From NCBI GenBank assembly GCA_964466745.1, contig CAYXOX010000034.1, forward strand, positions 1 to 23,385: DNA of 23,385 nt, given 5' to 3'. Origin of the DNA: CAYXOX01 sp964466745 (GTDB taxonomy: Bacteria; Pseudomonadota; Alphaproteobacteria; Rhodobacterales; Rhodobacteraceae). The notes below the pieces were generated by a model. It was given only the letters and a program-made list of their open reading frames with translations. It was not told where the DNA came from and searched no databases. A program made the translations under genes and the position numbers. This document shows, one piece after another, positions 21,666 through 23,385 of this stretch (position 1 is its first letter; each line of letters opens with the position of its first letter).

Positions 21666-22838
21666 TCAGGTGGTCAGCTTGAAGTGTTCGGAGGGTTCCT
21701 GCAGCGCGAGCCCGAAACCGGGCGCCTCGTCCGAGAGGTTCACATGGCCGTTCACGGCCACGGGCTCGCCATCGAAGATGTACCAGAAGAGCTCGTTGCC
21801 GACTTCCACCGGAACCTTGGGGAAATACTCCGAGATCGGTGCCGCGTAGGATGACATCGAGATGTGGTAGTTGTGCATCTGCCCGGCATGGGGGATCACG
21901 GGAATATCGTAGGCCTCGCAGAGATCGGTGATCTTCTGCGCCGCGGTGATGCCGCCCACCCGGTTCACGTCGAACTGCACGATGTCGTAGGCCTTCAGGT
22001 CGAGCGCCTGGCGGAAGCCGTGCAGCGTGTACTCGTGCTCGCCGCCCGAAATGGCCACGTGCCCGAGGGCGCGCAGCTCGGCATAGCCGGCGAGATCGTC
22101 CGAGATCACCGGCTCTTCCACCCATCTCATGTTGTAGGGTTCGAGAAGGCGCAGCATCCGGCGCGCGTATTCCACGGTCCAGCCCATGTAGCAGTCGGCC
22201 ATGATATCCACGCCGTCGCCCACGGCCTCGCGGGCGGCCTCGACAAGGGCGACGTTCTTGTGCATGCCTTCCAGCCCGTCTTTCGGGCCCCAGCCGAAGC
22301 GCAGCTTCACGGCCTTGAAGCCCTCGTCGGCATAGGCCTTCGCCTCTGCCGCGAGCGTGTCCGTGGGCTGCGAGTAGAGCCGCGAGGCATAGACCGGCAG
22401 GCTCGGCTTGGTGCGCCCGCCGAGCAGCTTGAACACCGGCTGCTTCAGGATCTTGCCCTTGGCATCCCACACCGCGAGGTCGATGGCGCTCATCGCCACC
22501 ATTCCGATGCCCTTGCGCCCGAAGGGCAGGGTCCGGCGGTACATGCTCTGCCAGATGTACTCGCTGTCGAGCGGGTCGGTGCCGATCAGCAGGGGCTTGA
22601 GGTAGGTGTCGATCGTGGTCTTCGTGGCGTGGGGGGCCAGCGCTGCGTTGCCGATGCCCACCGTGCCGTCGTCGCACTCGATCTCGACGATGAGCCAGCC
22701 GAGAAAGCGGAAGCCCGCGATAGATCCCGTGACGTCCTCGACCAGATCGCCCGCCGTCGTGCAGAAATGGGGCGGCATCGGCGCAACGGGCCCGGTCCAT
22801 TCCCAGATGGTCGTCCTAACGTCGGTGATCTTGGCCAT
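21666..22838 (-). CDS. Second enolase-superfamily sugar-acid dehydratase (mandelate racemase/MLE family)
   Basis: The 390-residue protein has the enolase-superfamily barrel: K178 and R180 in AVKLRFG at the end of the second strand, Mg ligands D215 (MADCYMGW), E241 (WVEEP) and E267 with H268 (SGGEHEY), and acid/base H317 in VIPHAGQMHNYH. The layout resembles rhamnonate dehydratase, but the N-terminal capping domain differs from the neighbour at 18437-19639 (no HWITE motif), so the two are diverged relatives with probably different substrates. It may dehydrate L-lyxonate, L-fuconate or another 6-deoxyaldonate. The ATG at 22838 follows AAGGACA. It is 18 bases after the aldolase gene. Confidence 0.87.
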   Translation of the reverse strand: MAKITDVRTTIWEWTGPVAPMPPHFCTTAGDLVEDVTGSIAGFRFLGWLIVEIECDDGTVGIGNAALAPHATKTTIDTYLKPLLIGTDPLDSEYIWQSMYRRTLPFGRKGIGMVAMSAIDLAVWDAKGKILKQPVFKLLGGRTKPSLPVYASRLYSQPTDTLAAEAKAYADEGFKAVKLRFGWGPKDGLEGMHKNVALVEAAREAVGDGVDIMADCYMGWTVEYARRMLRLLEPYNMRWVEEPVISDDLAGYAELRALGHVAISGGEHEYTLHGFRQALDLKAYDIVQFDVNRVGGITAAQKITDLCEAYDIPVIPHAGQMHNYHISMSSYAAPISEYFPKVPVEVGNELFWYIFDGEPVAVNGHVNLSDEAPGFGLALQEPSEHFKLTT

Positions 22839-22856
22839 GGGCGGTGTCCTTTCGGG

Positions 22857-23385
22857 TCAGGTTGGGAGCGGGCCGAGCGCTTCGGCGAAGCGCCGCGTCC
22901 AGGCGTGCCCGCGCTCCGTGGCGGCGGGCCCGGGCCCGCGATGGCTGCAGGGCGCAATGCCAAGGCGCATCGCGGCGAGGAGCTTTCCGTATGTCGTGAA
23001 CTGCGCGATGCCCTGCATGATGAAAGCGAGCGCCGGCAGGAGGCGGCGGTAGAGATCCTCGGCCTCTGCCTCTCGCCCCGCGGCCATGGCGTGGGCGATG
23101 GCCACCTGGAGATCGGCGGTTTCCACGCCCGGGATCATCCCGTGGGCACCGGCGCGGTAGTTGTCCGTCAGCTCCAGACCGGCGCGCCCGTTCAGGATGC
23201 GCATCCGCCCGTCGAGCGCATCGGACAGCTCCCCGAGGGCAAGCGCCGTGCACTCGGCCTTCACGGCCACCACGTTGGGGTGCGCGTCATGGAGGGCGGC
23301 GAGCTCCGGCGGGGTGAGCCCGATCCCGAGGAATTCCGGTGCGTTCTGTATGGCGACGGGGCAGGGCAGGGCATCGGCGGCGGCG
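22857..23385 (-). CDS. DapA/DHDPS-family aldolase or lyase, N-terminus outside the window
   Basis: About 176 C-terminal residues are present. They begin with PVAIQNAPEFLGIGLTPPEL and continue to VVAVKAE, where the lysine is the Schiff-base residue of class I aldolases of this superfamily. Next comes the GRAGLEL...GAHGMIPG strand region and the C-terminal helices. The frame stays open to the window edge, so the start and the N-terminal half (including the catalytic Tyr) are missing. The family includes 2-keto-3-deoxy sugar-acid aldolases and dehydratases as well as DapA. Here, first in the operon, a retro-aldol cleavage of the 2-keto-3-deoxy acid is the likely role. Known L-KDR aldolases mostly belong to other families, so this is inference. 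Confidence 0.85.
   Translation of the reverse strand, partial: AAADALPCPVAIQNAPEFLGIGLTPPELAALHDAHPNVVAVKAECTALALGELSDALDGRMRILNGRAGLELTDNYRAGAHGMIPGVETADLQVAIAHAMAAGREAEAEDLYRRLLPALAFIMQGIAQFTTYGKLLAAMRLGIAPCSHRGPGPAATERGHAWTRRFAEALGPLPT

Noticed and set aside
19940..21682. 580-codon plus-strand open frame
   Set aside because: It is antisense to the regulator and lactonase genes, both of which show full family motifs; its own composition is His/Arg/Gly-rich without a domain.

Overview
The window comes from a high-GC alphaproteobacterium, most likely a member of the Rhodobacteraceae (inference). The supporting signs are strong G/C bias at third codon positions, many ATGA start/stop overlaps, and an intergenic palindromic element at 18346-18399 of the G/C-rich 'CCCCGAGGTATTT' type that I associate with that family. 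No rRNA, tRNA, CRISPR array, transposase or integrase was seen. No gene-free stretch exceeds 300 bases.

Left part (1-3290): the end of a zinc ABC transporter operon (znuC tail, znuB), an EamA-type exporter, and a two-gene unit made of a small secreted protein of unknown function and a polytopic membrane protein. The unit is preceded by an AT-rich promoter-like stretch and an 8-bp direct repeat.

Candidate new system (3500-6896): two tandem genes encode 73- and 74-residue peptides that share one motif at identical positions (K11-LLGFD16, G19, PL, D24) and then diverge into Gly/Lys/Ala/Ser-rich tails. They are followed at once by a protein with the HExxH...H pattern of the peptide beta-hydroxylase family. 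A cyanophycin-synthetase-like ATP-grasp ligase ends 9 bases away on the opposite strand. This looks like a ribosomal peptide modification locus without cysteine chemistry. The product is unknown, and the ligase's membership is an inference from adjacency.

Middle (7131-16490): a RidA deaminase diverges from a PLP enzyme of the D-threonine aldolase/D-serine dehydratase fold. That is followed by a structured leader, then a complete Opp/Dpp-type ABC importer (binding protein, terminator, two ATPases, two permeases), a class V aminotransferase related to isopenicillin N epimerase, and a GntR/FCD regulator. The importer, aminotransferase and regulator genes are nearly contiguous. The set suggests uptake and breakdown of an unusual, possibly D-configured or beta-hydroxylated, amino-acid or peptide compound.

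Right part, minus strand (23385 to 16534): a sugar-acid catabolic operon. In transcription order it holds a DapA-family aldolase (cut by the window edge), an enolase-superfamily dehydratase, a COG3618 lactonase, a GntR/FCD regulator, L-rhamnose mutarotase, an L-rhamnonate-dehydratase-like enzyme, the palindromic element, a Gfo/Idh/MocA oxidoreductase and a ThuA-like protein. The first six genes fit a non-phosphorylating L-rhamnose (or related 6-deoxyhexose) route. The last two resemble a ThuB/ThuA keto-sugar pair.
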